Notes: a model not told the origin generated them from the letters alone. Counted from the stretch's first letter, positions 44,832 through 52,849 are shown. The stretch is 64,000 nt of DNA from Flavobacterium sp. 270 (GCF_004368785.1 NZ_SODM01000002.1:372001-436000); one strand, 5' to 3'. Numbers and translations: made by a program.

Positions 44832-44844
44832 TTAATTACTCAAA

Positions 44845-44973
44845 TTAGCAAGCATTATATTTATCAGCAGCAGCATTATTGCAATTTAGCTCTGGTTGTC
44901 CTTCGCTAATTTTTATTTGCTCTGCTTTGGTCAATTTTTTAGTGTCTTTATTTTTTAAAAATTTTTCTAACAT
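44845..44973 (-). CDS. Precursor peptide with leader ending SEG, two-cysteine core
   Basis: 42 residues, too short for standard gene finding. The leader, MLEKFLKNKDTKKLTKAEQ..., aligns with the two neighbours and is also 25 residues, but ends KISEG rather than double glycine. The short core (QPELNC...NAC) has two cysteines. Either the exporter accepts EG or this peptide is not cut at that site. It lies in tandem between two canonical precursor genes on the same strand. Confidence 0.78.
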   Translation of the reverse strand: MLEKFLKNKDTKKLTKAEQIKISEGQPELNCNNAAADKYNAC

Positions 44974-45020
44974 TGTATTAAATTTTTATTGTTGCTTTAT
45001 TTTCTAAAATCAGTTTTGGT

Positions 45021-45203
45021 TTAACAGCTTCCTACGTAACTAACCGGAACACAACTCCAGTAAGAAGGAACAGTACCAAACTCTGTACATCTTTTTGCTT
45101 TAAATCCATCTTCACAAATTGGTGCATTGCCACCAATAATTGTTTTTTGTTCACTTGCAGTTAATTCTACTGCACCTTTCAATTGTAAAATACTTTTTAA
45201 CAT
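45021..45203 (-). CDS. Double-glycine leader precursor peptide, four-cysteine core
   Basis: 60 residues. The 25-residue leader (MLKSILQLKGAVELTASEQ..., ending KTIIGG) matches the leader of the gene at 44588. The 35-residue core starts NAPICEDGF and has four cysteines (IC, RC, SC, SC), consistent with two disulfides. It is the first precursor downstream of the VKOR-thioredoxin gene (41-bp gap), in one apparent operon. Confidence 0.88.
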   Translation of the reverse strand: MLKSILQLKGAVELTASEQKTIIGGNAPICEDGFKAKRCTEFGTVPSYWSCVPVSYVGSC

Positions 45204-45244
45204 AATCGCAGGTTTTTAATTTAGGTTTGGGGAGATAATTCTTT

Positions 45245-46801
45245 TTATGCTGTTTTTTCTAATACTTCTTCTACATCTTCCATAAAGTCATTTAAGAAGT
45301 ATTTTAGTTCGCTCAATTCATATTCGTTAGGGAATAATCTTTCGTTTACAATTTTAACGGGCGTGTAATTAAAATTATTTTTAGAACACCACTCGTACTG
45401 TTTTTGTATTTCCTGATTAATCATCATACTCACAGAATCTACATGCCATTTTTTGAGCCATTTTTTAAGACCCATTCTTTTTATATACCAATCTGAAATC
45501 GCTTCTACAGTTTTTCCAGGTGTTGCTCTATTTATGGTTAATAATCTTTCGACAATAACTTTGTACGGATTATCATTATTTTCTGGATTGATATTAAACA
45601 AAACATTCAAAAATATTTTATCAGGATATCTTAAAACCAAATCAAATGCTTCTTGAAATGTTTTATAACAATGTCCGCAGCTTGGGCTGATGATGATCGA
45701 AAGCTTAGCCACAGCATTTTTATTTCCAAAAGTCAAACCTCTTAAATCATCAAATCCTTTTGGATAGATTACTTTTTTGGATAAGAAATTCAACAATGAA
45801 TAATTTCTTTTAAATTTTTTCAGCTCTTTTAAAGAGTTATCGTTGTCTAATATATTTCTCAACATCGACTTAATTACGGCCCATATTGGGATAAAAAGGA
45901 TGAAAGAAAACAAGAACGGGAAAATCGTATTAAAAGTAAAATTCAATGTAAACAAGTCTGATGAAAACCAAATAACGCTTTGTGTAAAAATCAAAAATGA
46001 AACTACCAGACACATTACACACCATTTTTGAATCTCAAATTTTTGAATCCAGATTGAGCATACGATAATCGGGATTGATAATAGACTTAAAAAGCCCACA
46101 AAAACAGATGATGCAAAAGGCTGAATTAATAATGCTATAACACTAGAACTGAAAAACAGTAATGGTAAGTCTGAAAAATTAACCCATTTATTATTGCCTT
46201 CATCAAAATTTAAAACCGAATTACAAGATGAGTTGATACTTAAATTACAAAATCTTGAAATAACACTATTTTTAACTCCTAATTTCTCTTGTACGATAAA
46301 AAAGCTAACAACCAATCCTATAATTGATGTGGTTAAAAAAACCATGCTGAATAAACTATAAGTATGATAGAAAAATGATAATCCGGTTAAAAGCAAAAGA
46401 GGCAGAAAATATTTTACCCAATTGTATTCAACTTTCAAATTTTCTCTTGCAACAACATTATTAGGTTCAATTGCAACAATTACTCCATTCCAATCTAAAA
46501 GGAAATTTTCGTAAGTCATTTTTAAGCCGCTTTTTTTGCTTGTATTAATACGAACAAAATTTTTCGCCTTTTCTACCAATATTAATTCGTCTTTAAAATA
46601 TGCCAAAAAATTTGCAGGCAAATCAACAATCTGCTCTTTCGAAACTCTTACTGCTGCGTTCTCAATCGAAAGCAAATCAAAAGAATCTGTAATAGCAAAT
46701 AAGCTAGGATAATTTGGATGAGAAAGAAACAAATCTTTAAACTCATTTTTTATATCCGAGTATCTGTTTATTTGTAGAAATTTTTGGACAAGTTTTAACA
46801 T
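45245..46801 (-). CDS. VKOR-thioredoxin fusion with degenerate C39-like N-terminal domain
   Basis: About 518 residues from the ATG at 46801 (MLKLVQKFLQ); an upstream start adds 12 unlikely residues. Residues 1-115 resemble a C39 peptidase (HPNYPSLFAITDSFDLLSI, LPANFLAYF, WNGVIVAIE) but lack the catalytic Cys and His. Then come membrane helices of a vitamin K epoxide reductase domain with the loop pair FCNLSINSSC and the CVMC centre. The C-terminus is a thioredoxin-like domain with SPSCGHCYKTF. VKOR-Trx fusions form disulfides with quinone as oxidant. Beside Cys-rich precursors, it is presumably their oxidase. Confidence 0.92.
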   Translation of the reverse strand: MLKLVQKFLQINRYSDIKNEFKDLFLSHPNYPSLFAITDSFDLLSIENAAVRVSKEQIVDLPANFLAYFKDELILVEKAKNFVRINTSKKSGLKMTYENFLLDWNGVIVAIEPNNVVARENLKVEYNWVKYFLPLLLLTGLSFFYHTYSLFSMVFLTTSIIGLVVSFFIVQEKLGVKNSVISRFCNLSINSSCNSVLNFDEGNNKWVNFSDLPLLFFSSSVIALLIQPFASSVFVGFLSLLSIPIIVCSIWIQKFEIQKWCVMCLVVSFLIFTQSVIWFSSDLFTLNFTFNTIFPFLFSFILFIPIWAVIKSMLRNILDNDNSLKELKKFKRNYSLLNFLSKKVIYPKGFDDLRGLTFGNKNAVAKLSIIISPSCGHCYKTFQEAFDLVLRYPDKIFLNVLFNINPENNDNPYKVIVERLLTINRATPGKTVEAISDWYIKRMGLKKWLKKWHVDSVSMMINQEIQKQYEWCSKNNFNYTPVKIVNERLFPNEYELSELKYFLNDFMEDVEEVLEKTA

Positions 46802-47204
46802 CGTTATGGACGCTTTAAAATCATAATTACAGTACAAATATTGGTGTTTTTATTGGAAAAAAACATGCAAAGGCACACATTTTATTAATTATACCACATA
46901 CAATTTATAAATTATGCCAGTCATAGGCAATGCGTTAATTTATTGGATATCAATTAATTAACCTCAATGTTTTCAAAAAAAAAGCTTAAAAACCTCATTT
47001 CCGATTAAAGGTTTATCTTTTTCTCTAGTTTTGATAAAGAAAGAACCTCATTACGCTTTGTCGTAAAAAAAACAAGCTGACAAGCTGTAAATTCTGAGGC
47101 TTAGAATTGATGTAAAATCAATAAAAAAGACAAATTAAAATAGAGTTTACAAGCTCTAAAAATCAAAAATTCATCTTATAAACAAATCTTAAATACACAT
47201 TAAA
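46802..47204. promoter_or_regulatory. 403-bp divergent control region of the peptide locus
   Basis: It separates the minus-strand operon from the plus-strand precursors. AACCTCATT occurs twice (46991-46999 and 47044-47052) and ACAAGCT three times (47072, 47080, 47149), as direct repeats of the sort AraC proteins bind. TAGTTTTG at 47026-47033 matches the -7 element for the plus strand, without a good -33. No gene is visible. Confidence 0.5.
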
Positions 47205-47381
47205 ATGAAAAAAAAGGCATTAAAATTTCAAGATTTTCAAAATGAAGAGTTGTCTAAAAAACAACAAAAAACGGTTAGAGGCGGTGACGGAGATGGTGAG
47301 CCAAAAGATCCAGGAAAAAACGGCGGAAATGGAAATAATGCTGAAGAAGAAGCACAAAGAATTTATTTAAATAAGATATAA
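47205..47381 (+). CDS. Glycine-rich double-glycine precursor peptide 1
   Basis: 58 residues. The 27-residue leader ends SKKQQKTVRGG; the core begins DGDGEPKDPGKNGGNGN and continues with an extra acidic tail (NAEEEAQRIYLNKI) absent from copies 2 and 3. There are no cysteines, serines or threonines in the core. The QKTVRGG end resembles the QKTIxGG end of the Cys-rich precursors, so the same C39 exporter could process it (inference). Not found by length-limited gene calling. Confidence 0.88.
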   Translation: MKKKALKFQDFQNEELSKKQQKTVRGGDGDGEPKDPGKNGGNGNNAEEEAQRIYLNKI

Positions 47382-47399
47382 CTTAATTATAGAATCATT

Positions 47400-47537
47400 A
47401 TGAAAAATATAAACGTAAAATTTGAAGAATTCGAAAACGAAAAATTATCAAAAAAACAACAAAAAACAGTTAGAGGCGGAGGCGGAGATGGCGAACCAAA
47501 AGATCCAGGGAAAAATGGTGGAAATGGAAATGGCTAA
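47400..47537 (+). CDS. Glycine-rich double-glycine precursor peptide 2
   Basis: 45 residues: leader MKNINVKFEEFENEKLSKK... ending VRGG, core GGDGEPKDPGKNGGNGNG. DNA and protein are nearly identical to copy 3, indicating recent tandem duplication. The hydrophilic core lacks modifiable Cys/Ser/Thr and is unlike pore-forming bacteriocins, so a signal role is as likely as an antibacterial one. No maturation enzyme is encoded beside it. Confidence 0.88.
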   Translation: MKNINVKFEEFENEKLSKKQQKTVRGGGGDGEPKDPGKNGGNGNG

Positions 47538-47587
47538 AAATTCACCTCAATATATAATATAGTAACAACCACTAAAAAATCCAAATC

Positions 47588-47725
47588 ATGAAAAATATAA
47601 ACACAAAATTTGAAGAATTCGAAAACGAAAAATTATCAAAAAAACAACAAAAAACAGTTAGGGGCGGAGACGGAGATGGTGAGCCAAAAGATCCAGGGAA
47701 AAATGGTGGAAACGGAAATGGTTAA
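47588..47725 (+). CDS. Glycine-rich double-glycine precursor peptide 3
   Basis: 45 residues, differing from copy 2 at one leader residue (Thr for Val 6) and the first core residue (Asp for Gly). The core is DGDGEPKDPGKNGGNGNG. It is last in the tandem array; a bidirectional terminator follows at 47746. The convergent gene beyond is the TPR-AraC sensor. Confidence 0.88.
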   Translation: MKNINTKFEEFENEKLSKKQQKTVRGGDGDGEPKDPGKNGGNGNG

Positions 47726-47745
47726 ATTTGTTTTTTGAAAGCATG

Positions 47746-47777
47746 ATAAGAGTACTGAATAATCACAGTACTCTTAT
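47746..47777. terminator. Bidirectional terminator between the precursor array and sensor gene
   Basis: A perfect 12-bp stem (47746-47757 and 47766-47777) with an 8-nt loop, ending 3 bp before the stop of the convergent TPR-AraC gene. Confidence 0.85.
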
Positions 47778-47780
47778 TTA

Positions 47781-49529
47781 TTAAATATTATTTGCAAACT
47801 GAGCTGGCGATACTCCAGTTCTTTTGCGAAATGATTTTGCAAAAGATACCGCATTTTTAAAACCAACACTTTCGGCAATCGCCTGAGTAGAATATTTACG
47901 ATATAAGTGATTAGTAATCATCTGATTAATCACATAATTTATCTTAAGTTCATTAGAATATTCACCAAAAGACTTACCAAATCGCTTGTTTACAATATAG
48001 GATAAATAAGTTGTATTTGTTTTTACTTTTTTGGCCACATAAGTCAATGTAAAATCGGCATTTAAATATTCTAGTTTTTCTTCTAAAGCCAGCAATTTTT
48101 CGACAATTTTATTCTCTTTTGCCTCATCAATAGTCAAATTGGCATTTTCTTTCTTTAGGCTAATGTCTTCTGGTTCCGGAACTTCAATTACTTCTATTGG
48201 TAGTTCGATTTCTTTCTTCTCTAAATTAGCTTTAAACTCTTCGATCAAAGCATTCATTTTTTTATGAGCCTTGTTCTTGTCCCGTATATTTTTAACCAAC
48301 AAAAATACTATTCCAACCACAAGTAAAACATAGAATACCTTTAATGCTTTGTTCCAAAAAACTTCATATTTGTATTTTTCCTGGATATCGAGCATTTCAT
48401 CTCCCAGATTTTCAACACCTAATTTATAATTAACCTCAACTGCCTCATCTCTTAACTTTCCTTCAAATTGTTCGTAAGCATCCAGATAAATCTTAGAATG
48501 TTTATACGCCAATTCGGGTTCATTTTTTAGATTATAAATCTTCGCCTGAAGGTAATTTGATTTTAAGAAATTATTATTTTTTAATTTTTCCTTTGCAGCA
48601 AGAGAATCAACTCTTTTAAAAAAAACTAAAGCTTTATCGTATTTTTTCATGGCAAAATACAAGTCTCCCAAATTGTAAGTTGCAAGTTGAAGAATGCCTA
48701 TATTATTATTTTGCTTAGAAGAAAAAATAATATCATAATATACTTTCTCTGCATTTTGATAATCATTTTTAATAAAATAGATATTGCCCAGACTTAACTT
48801 GGCAGTAATCTTATTATCTGTGAATTTTTGAGAAAATGTAATGGCTCTTTTATAGAAATATTCAGCTGAATCTAACAGGAATCTTTTGGTTTGGTTTTTC
48901 ATATAATAACCTTCATAGGAGTTTCCTAAGTTGGTATACATGTTACTCTTACTATTCTGAAATTGATCTTTTTCGTACAAATTTTCATTTTTATCCAGAA
49001 AATTGTTGTTTTGTTTCAGAATTCTAATAGAAAGTTGATAGTTACCAACTTCCTCATTAAGCAGCGCAATGTTGCTTTTAAATTTTATGATTTGAATAGC
49101 ATCGCCAATTTTGGCAGACAGTTTTATTCCGTCCTGATAACTGCTGAGAGCCCTGCTAAAATTGCCTCTCTTCCACTCTGTCAGACCTTTGTAATTATTT
49201 ATATAAGAATTTAATTTTGTTTTTTCATCAGACTCTGGCATTTTTTTTAAATACTTAATTGCCAAAGCGTATTTTAGGTCAGAAGTTGCTTTATCTCCTT
49301 TTAGTTGATATAAATACGAAGCCGCAGCATTGGCAAATGCCAAGTGCTTATTATTCTCCGATTGCAGCATTTGATCTGCATATTTGAGACCTTGATCCAA
49401 ATCTGAGTTCATGCTAAATCGAATTTTATCCTGTAACTCAGAATACTCCTGCTCTGTAAGCTCTTTTTTTGGCTGAGCAGCTGTAGTATTCAGTACAAGT
49501 AAAAATAAAAAAGAGATGATCAGCCTCAT
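47781..49529 (-). CDS. TPR-containing membrane sensor with cytoplasmic AraC domain
   Basis: 582 residues: signal peptide (to about 19, TTAAQ), a periplasmic array of tetratricopeptide helices (about 25-375, with NLGNSYEG, SLGNIYFI, NLGDLYFA repeats), one TM (about 393-412, VFYVLLVVGIVFLLV), a charged linker, then an AraC DNA-binding domain (YVAKKVKTNTTYLSYIVN, STQAIAESVGFKNAVSFAK, RTGVSPAQF). This plan senses a ligand outside the membrane and binds DNA inside. It is convergent with the glycine-rich precursors and probably controls the locus (inference). Confidence 0.92.
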   Translation of the reverse strand: MRLIISFLFLLVLNTTAAQPKKELTEQEYSELQDKIRFSMNSDLDQGLKYADQMLQSENNKHLAFANAAASYLYQLKGDKATSDLKYALAIKYLKKMPESDEKTKLNSYINNYKGLTEWKRGNFSRALSSYQDGIKLSAKIGDAIQIIKFKSNIALLNEEVGNYQLSIRILKQNNNFLDKNENLYEKDQFQNSKSNMYTNLGNSYEGYYMKNQTKRFLLDSAEYFYKRAITFSQKFTDNKITAKLSLGNIYFIKNDYQNAEKVYYDIIFSSKQNNNIGILQLATYNLGDLYFAMKKYDKALVFFKRVDSLAAKEKLKNNNFLKSNYLQAKIYNLKNEPELAYKHSKIYLDAYEQFEGKLRDEAVEVNYKLGVENLGDEMLDIQEKYKYEVFWNKALKVFYVLLVVGIVFLLVKNIRDKNKAHKKMNALIEEFKANLEKKEIELPIEVIEVPEPEDISLKKENANLTIDEAKENKIVEKLLALEEKLEYLNADFTLTYVAKKVKTNTTYLSYIVNKRFGKSFGEYSNELKINYVINQMITNHLYRKYSTQAIAESVGFKNAVSFAKSFRKRTGVSPAQFANNI

Positions 49530-49642
49530 TTAATTTGTTTTTGGAATTCAAAAATAGTTCATAAATAATCAATAAACTACATTTAATTTGCCAAAATCCT
49601 ATTAATTTTATGAAAGCCTTTTAAAAATATCACAAAATAGCC

Positions 49643-49674
49643 TTGTTTTGTTATATTTTTATTGCGTAAATTTG
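49643..49674 (+). promoter_or_regulatory. Promoter of the acyl-CoA dehydrogenase gene
   Basis: TTG at 49643-49645 and TAAATTTG at 49667-49674 with a 21-bp spacer; an alternative TTG at 49648-49650 gives 16 bp. The ATG is at 49696. Confidence 0.65.
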
Positions 49675-49695
49675 TTTTGTTAAAAACATACAAAG

Positions 49696-50874
49696 ATGAA
49701 ACCAGACTTATTTCAAGCTCCAGATTATTACAACCTTGACGATTTATTGACAGACGAGCACAAATTAGTTCGCGAATCAGCACGTGCATGGGTAAAAAGA
49801 GAAGTTTCTCCTATTATAGAAGAATACGCTCAAAAAGCAGAATTTCCAAAACAAATTATAAAAGGACTTGGAGAAATTGGTGGTTTTGGTCCGTACATTC
49901 CGGTCGAATATGGCGGAGCAGGCTTAGACCAAATTTCTTACGGTTTAATTATGCAGGAAATAGAACGAGGTGATTCTGGTGTAAGATCTACTTCATCTGT
50001 ACAATCTTCTTTGGTAATGTATCCGATTTGGAAATATGGAAACGAAGAGCAAAGAATGAAATATTTGCCAAAACTGGCAACTGGTGAATTTATGGGTTGT
50101 TTTGGTTTGACCGAGCCAGATCATGGTTCTGATCCTGGAAGTATGATTACTAATTTTAAAGATATGGGCGATCATTATCTTTTAAATGGTGCTAAAATGT
50201 GGATTTCTAACGCTCCTTTTGCAGATATTGCTGTAGTTTGGGCTAAAGATGAAACAGGAAGAATTCACGGTTTAATTGTAGAACGCGGTATGGAAGGTTT
50301 TACAACACCTGAAACTCATAATAAATGGTCGCTTCGTGCATCATCAACCGGAGAATTGATTTTTGACAATGTAAAAGTTCCTAAAGAAAACTTATTACCA
50401 AACAAATCTGGATTAGGTGCTCCGCTTGGTTGTTTAGATTCTGCACGTTACGGAATTGCGTGGGGCGCAATTGGCGCTGCAATGGATTGTTACGATACTG
50501 CATTGCGTTATGCTAAAGAAAGAATTCAGTTTGGGAAACCAATTGGAGGAACGCAGTTACAACAAAAAAAATTAGCTGAAATGATAACCGAAATCACAAA
50601 AGCACAGTTATTAACCTGGCGTTTAGGTGTTTTAAGAAACGAAGGAAAAGCAACAACGGCTCAGATTTCTATGGCAAAAAGAAATAATGTCGATATGGCG
50701 ATTCATATTGCCCGCGAAGCCAGACAAATGTTGGGTGGAATGGGAATTACAGGCGAATACTCTATTATGCGCCACATGATGAATTTAGAAAGTGTGATTA
50801 CTTACGAAGGAACTCATGATATTCATTTGTTGATTACAGGAATGGATGTAACTGGAATTCCAGCGTTTAAATAA
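49696..50874 (+). CDS. Acyl-CoA dehydrogenase, glutaryl-CoA dehydrogenase-like
   Basis: 392 residues of the FAD-dependent acyl-CoA dehydrogenase fold. The visible signatures are GCFGLTEPDHGSDPGSM, KMWISNAPFADI, RIQFGKPIGGTQLQQ and the catalytic glutamate in VITYEGTHDIHLL. The closing YEGTHDIH and early ESARAWVKREVSP match the glutaryl-CoA dehydrogenase subgroup. It acts in amino-acid or fatty-acid degradation. Monocistronic, ended by the hairpin at 50910. Confidence 0.94.
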   Translation: MKPDLFQAPDYYNLDDLLTDEHKLVRESARAWVKREVSPIIEEYAQKAEFPKQIIKGLGEIGGFGPYIPVEYGGAGLDQISYGLIMQEIERGDSGVRSTSSVQSSLVMYPIWKYGNEEQRMKYLPKLATGEFMGCFGLTEPDHGSDPGSMITNFKDMGDHYLLNGAKMWISNAPFADIAVVWAKDETGRIHGLIVERGMEGFTTPETHNKWSLRASSTGELIFDNVKVPKENLLPNKSGLGAPLGCLDSARYGIAWGAIGAAMDCYDTALRYAKERIQFGKPIGGTQLQQKKLAEMITEITKAQLLTWRLGVLRNEGKATTAQISMAKRNNVDMAIHIAREARQMLGGMGITGEYSIMRHMMNLESVITYEGTHDIHLLITGMDVTGIPAFK

Positions 50875-50909
50875 CAGGCAACTATTAAATAATATACAAA
50901 AACAATATT

Positions 50910-50938
50910 AAAAGCTTCTTCTTACCGAGAAGCTTTTT
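50910..50938 (+). terminator. Terminator of the acyl-CoA dehydrogenase gene
   Basis: A perfect 10-bp stem (50910-50919 and 50928-50937) with T tail. It directly abuts the -7 element TATCTTTG (50938-50945) of the next gene, a compact terminator-promoter arrangement. Confidence 0.82.
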
Positions 50939-50945
50939 ATCTTTG
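50938..50945 (+). promoter_or_regulatory. -7 element of the DUF3050 gene
   Basis: TATCTTTG matches TAnnTTTG, 17 bp before the ATG at 50962. The upstream side is occupied by a terminator stem, so the -33 region overlaps that hairpin. Confidence 0.55.
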
Positions 50946-50961
50946 TACAAAATTTATAAAA

Positions 50962-51744
50962 ATGAATATTGAAACTATAAACAATAGCATTCAACCTCAA
51001 AAAGACCAGCTTTTAAAACATTCTTTATACAATAAAATTCAAAACATTGATGATTTACGAACTTTTCTAGAGACTCATGTTTTTGCTGTTTGGGATTTTA
51101 TGTCTTTGTTAAAAGCTTTACAAGCCAAACTTACCTGTACTACAACACCTTGGTTCGCCACAAAAAATCCTGAAACCAGATATTTAATCAATGAAATTGT
51201 CCTGGCAGAAGAAACAGATTTAACTATTGACGGAAGAAGACAAAGTCATTACGAAATGTATCTTGAAGCAATGATAGATTGCGGCGCTGATACTAACGGA
51301 ATTAATAATTTTTTGTCTGAAGTAAATTCGCTTCATAACATATTTGTAGCCATCAAACAAAGTGCATTGCATCCTGATGTAAAAGCTTTTTTAGATTTTA
51401 CTTTTAGAGTTATTGAGGAAGGAAAACCACACGAAATTGCCGCTGCGTTTACCTTTGGAAGAGAAGATCTTATCCCAAGTATGTTTACTGAAATCCTTAA
51501 AAACTTTCAGAAAAACCTGCCTGAAACTAATTTAAGCAAATTACTATACTATTTTGAAAGACATATCGAACTGGATGCTGACGAGCACGGACCAATGGCC
51601 ATGCAGATGATTACAGATTTATGCGAAGATGATACTGAAAAATGGAAAGAAGTGGAAGAAATTTCGATTCTGGCTTTAGAAAAAAGAATCGGACTCTGGA
51701 ACGCTATCGAAGAAGAAATTCTGATGAAAACAGAAATGGTGTAA
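50962..51744 (+). CDS. DUF3050-family protein, heme-oxygenase-like fold
   Basis: 260 residues, all-helical, no signal peptide. Conserved segments include HVFAVWDFM, an EIVLAEETD helix, SHYEMYLEAM and HIELDADEHGPMAM. The spacing HxxxDxxxH in the last, plus acidic residues in earlier helices, resembles the metal site of heme-oxygenase-like diiron enzymes; this is inference from motif spacing. No partner gene is adjacent, so its substrate is unknown. Confidence 0.85.
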   Translation: MNIETINNSIQPQKDQLLKHSLYNKIQNIDDLRTFLETHVFAVWDFMSLLKALQAKLTCTTTPWFATKNPETRYLINEIVLAEETDLTIDGRRQSHYEMYLEAMIDCGADTNGINNFLSEVNSLHNIFVAIKQSALHPDVKAFLDFTFRVIEEGKPHEIAAAFTFGREDLIPSMFTEILKNFQKNLPETNLSKLLYYFERHIELDADEHGPMAMQMITDLCEDDTEKWKEVEEISILALEKRIGLWNAIEEEILMKTEMV

Positions 51745-51811
51745 AAACCAAATCAAGTTATTTAACGTAACTATTTGTTTAAAATGACCCGAAACTTAAT
51801 TGATCCCGATT

Positions 51812-52576
51812 ATGAAAACGCATTTCAAACAAGTAGTTACTTTTTTATTTATAATACTTTCGTTAGGCTGCAGTTCTGAAGAAATGCCAACAGATCCTAC
51901 TACACCACCACCAGTTGTTGTAACGCCTCCGCCAACAACTCCTACATTGCCAATTTCTACTTCTGTAAATTATCTCGCTTTAGGCGACAGTTATACCATT
52001 GGTCAAAGTGTCTGCGAAACCTGCCGATTTCCAGAGCAGCTAAAAGCCACTTTAAAAGCAATTTATCCAACATCTGCTTTTTCCTTAAAAGTTATTGCCA
52101 AAACAGGCTGGACAACTTCTAATTTGATTAATGCAATAAATACAGAAAATCCGGATCCAAAATACGATTTGGTTACGCTGTTAATTGGTGTAAACAATCA
52201 ATATCAAGGAAGAGATTTTTCTATTTACGAAAAGGAATTTCCCGAATTGATTGCCAAAGCAGTTGCTCTGGCCAAAGGAGACAGAAAAAATGTAATTGTC
52301 GTTTCAATTCCAGATTATGCTTATACACCTTTTGGTACTATTCAAATGCAAGGTCAGGGCGAAAGGATAAGTTCAGAAATAAACAAATACAACACTTTTG
52401 CCGAAAATTATTGCATCAGCAACAATATTGTTTTTGTTTCTATTACAGATATTACAAGAAAAGGTTTAGAGATCCCTAGTTTAGTCGCTGCAGACGGCTT
52501 ACACCCTTCTGAGAGCGCTTATAATCTATTTGTGGAGAGAATGTTGCCTAAAGTAAAAATAGCGCTTCAGGAGTAA
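51812..52576 (+). CDS. SGNH/GDSL hydrolase lipoprotein
   Basis: 254 residues from the ATG at 51812, which gives a lipoprotein signal (FIILSLGCSS). A Pro/Thr-rich linker (about 30-50) is followed by an SGNH hydrolase: the nucleophile block ALGDSYTIGQS, block III IGVNNQYQG and the Asp-His pair in DGLHPSESAY. It is an outer-membrane or periplasmic esterase, possibly acting on acyl-sugar or lipid esters. It is monocistronic; the next gene is convergent, 4 bp away. Confidence 0.92.
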   Translation: MKTHFKQVVTFLFIILSLGCSSEEMPTDPTTPPPVVVTPPPTTPTLPISTSVNYLALGDSYTIGQSVCETCRFPEQLKATLKAIYPTSAFSLKVIAKTGWTTSNLINAINTENPDPKYDLVTLLIGVNNQYQGRDFSIYEKEFPELIAKAVALAKGDRKNVIVVSIPDYAYTPFGTIQMQGQGERISSEINKYNTFAENYCISNNIVFVSITDITRKGLEIPSLVAADGLHPSESAYNLFVERMLPKVKIALQE

Positions 52577-52580
52577 GATT

Positions 52581-52790
52581 TTAGGATTTCAAATTCTCCA
52601 TTCGTTTGAAATGCAAATTATTACCAAAAATAACTGCACCCGTCATAAACGGAACAAAATGAGAAAATTGTCTAAAAAGATCCATTCCTGTTTTGAGTTC
52701 CTCATTTAATGTGTCAAATATTCCTAAACCAATAAAGAATAAGCAAATAACAAATAGACAAAATTGAACTTTATAATGTGTCTTGATCAT
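52581..52790 (-). CDS. Small membrane protein, unknown
   Basis: 69 residues with two hydrophobic segments (about 9-25 and 45-58) and a basic C-terminus. No domain recognised. Its frame and base composition look genuine, but there is no independent support. It lies downstream of the minus-strand pair at 52856-53784, separated by a hairpin. Confidence 0.55.
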   Translation of the reverse strand: MIKTHYKVQFCLFVICLFFIGLGIFDTLNEELKTGMDLFRQFSHFVPFMTGAVIFGNNLHFKRMENLKS

Positions 52791-52820
52791 AAATTAATAA
52801 ATTTATAGTGCTAATTTATT

Positions 52821-52849
52821 TAAATCCTTGAGAAGTTGTCTCAAGGATT
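52821..52849. terminator. Hairpin between small minus-strand genes
   Basis: A perfect 12-bp stem (52821-52832 and 52838-52849), 7 bp after the stop of the gene at 52856 on the minus strand. The T run is on the plus-strand side, so direction is uncertain. Confidence 0.55.

Noticed and set aside
47205..47725. CRISPR-like or non-coding tandem repeat
   Set aside because: The repeated units are in-frame precursor genes with start and stop codons and a conserved leader; spacers are not unique protospacer-like sequences.
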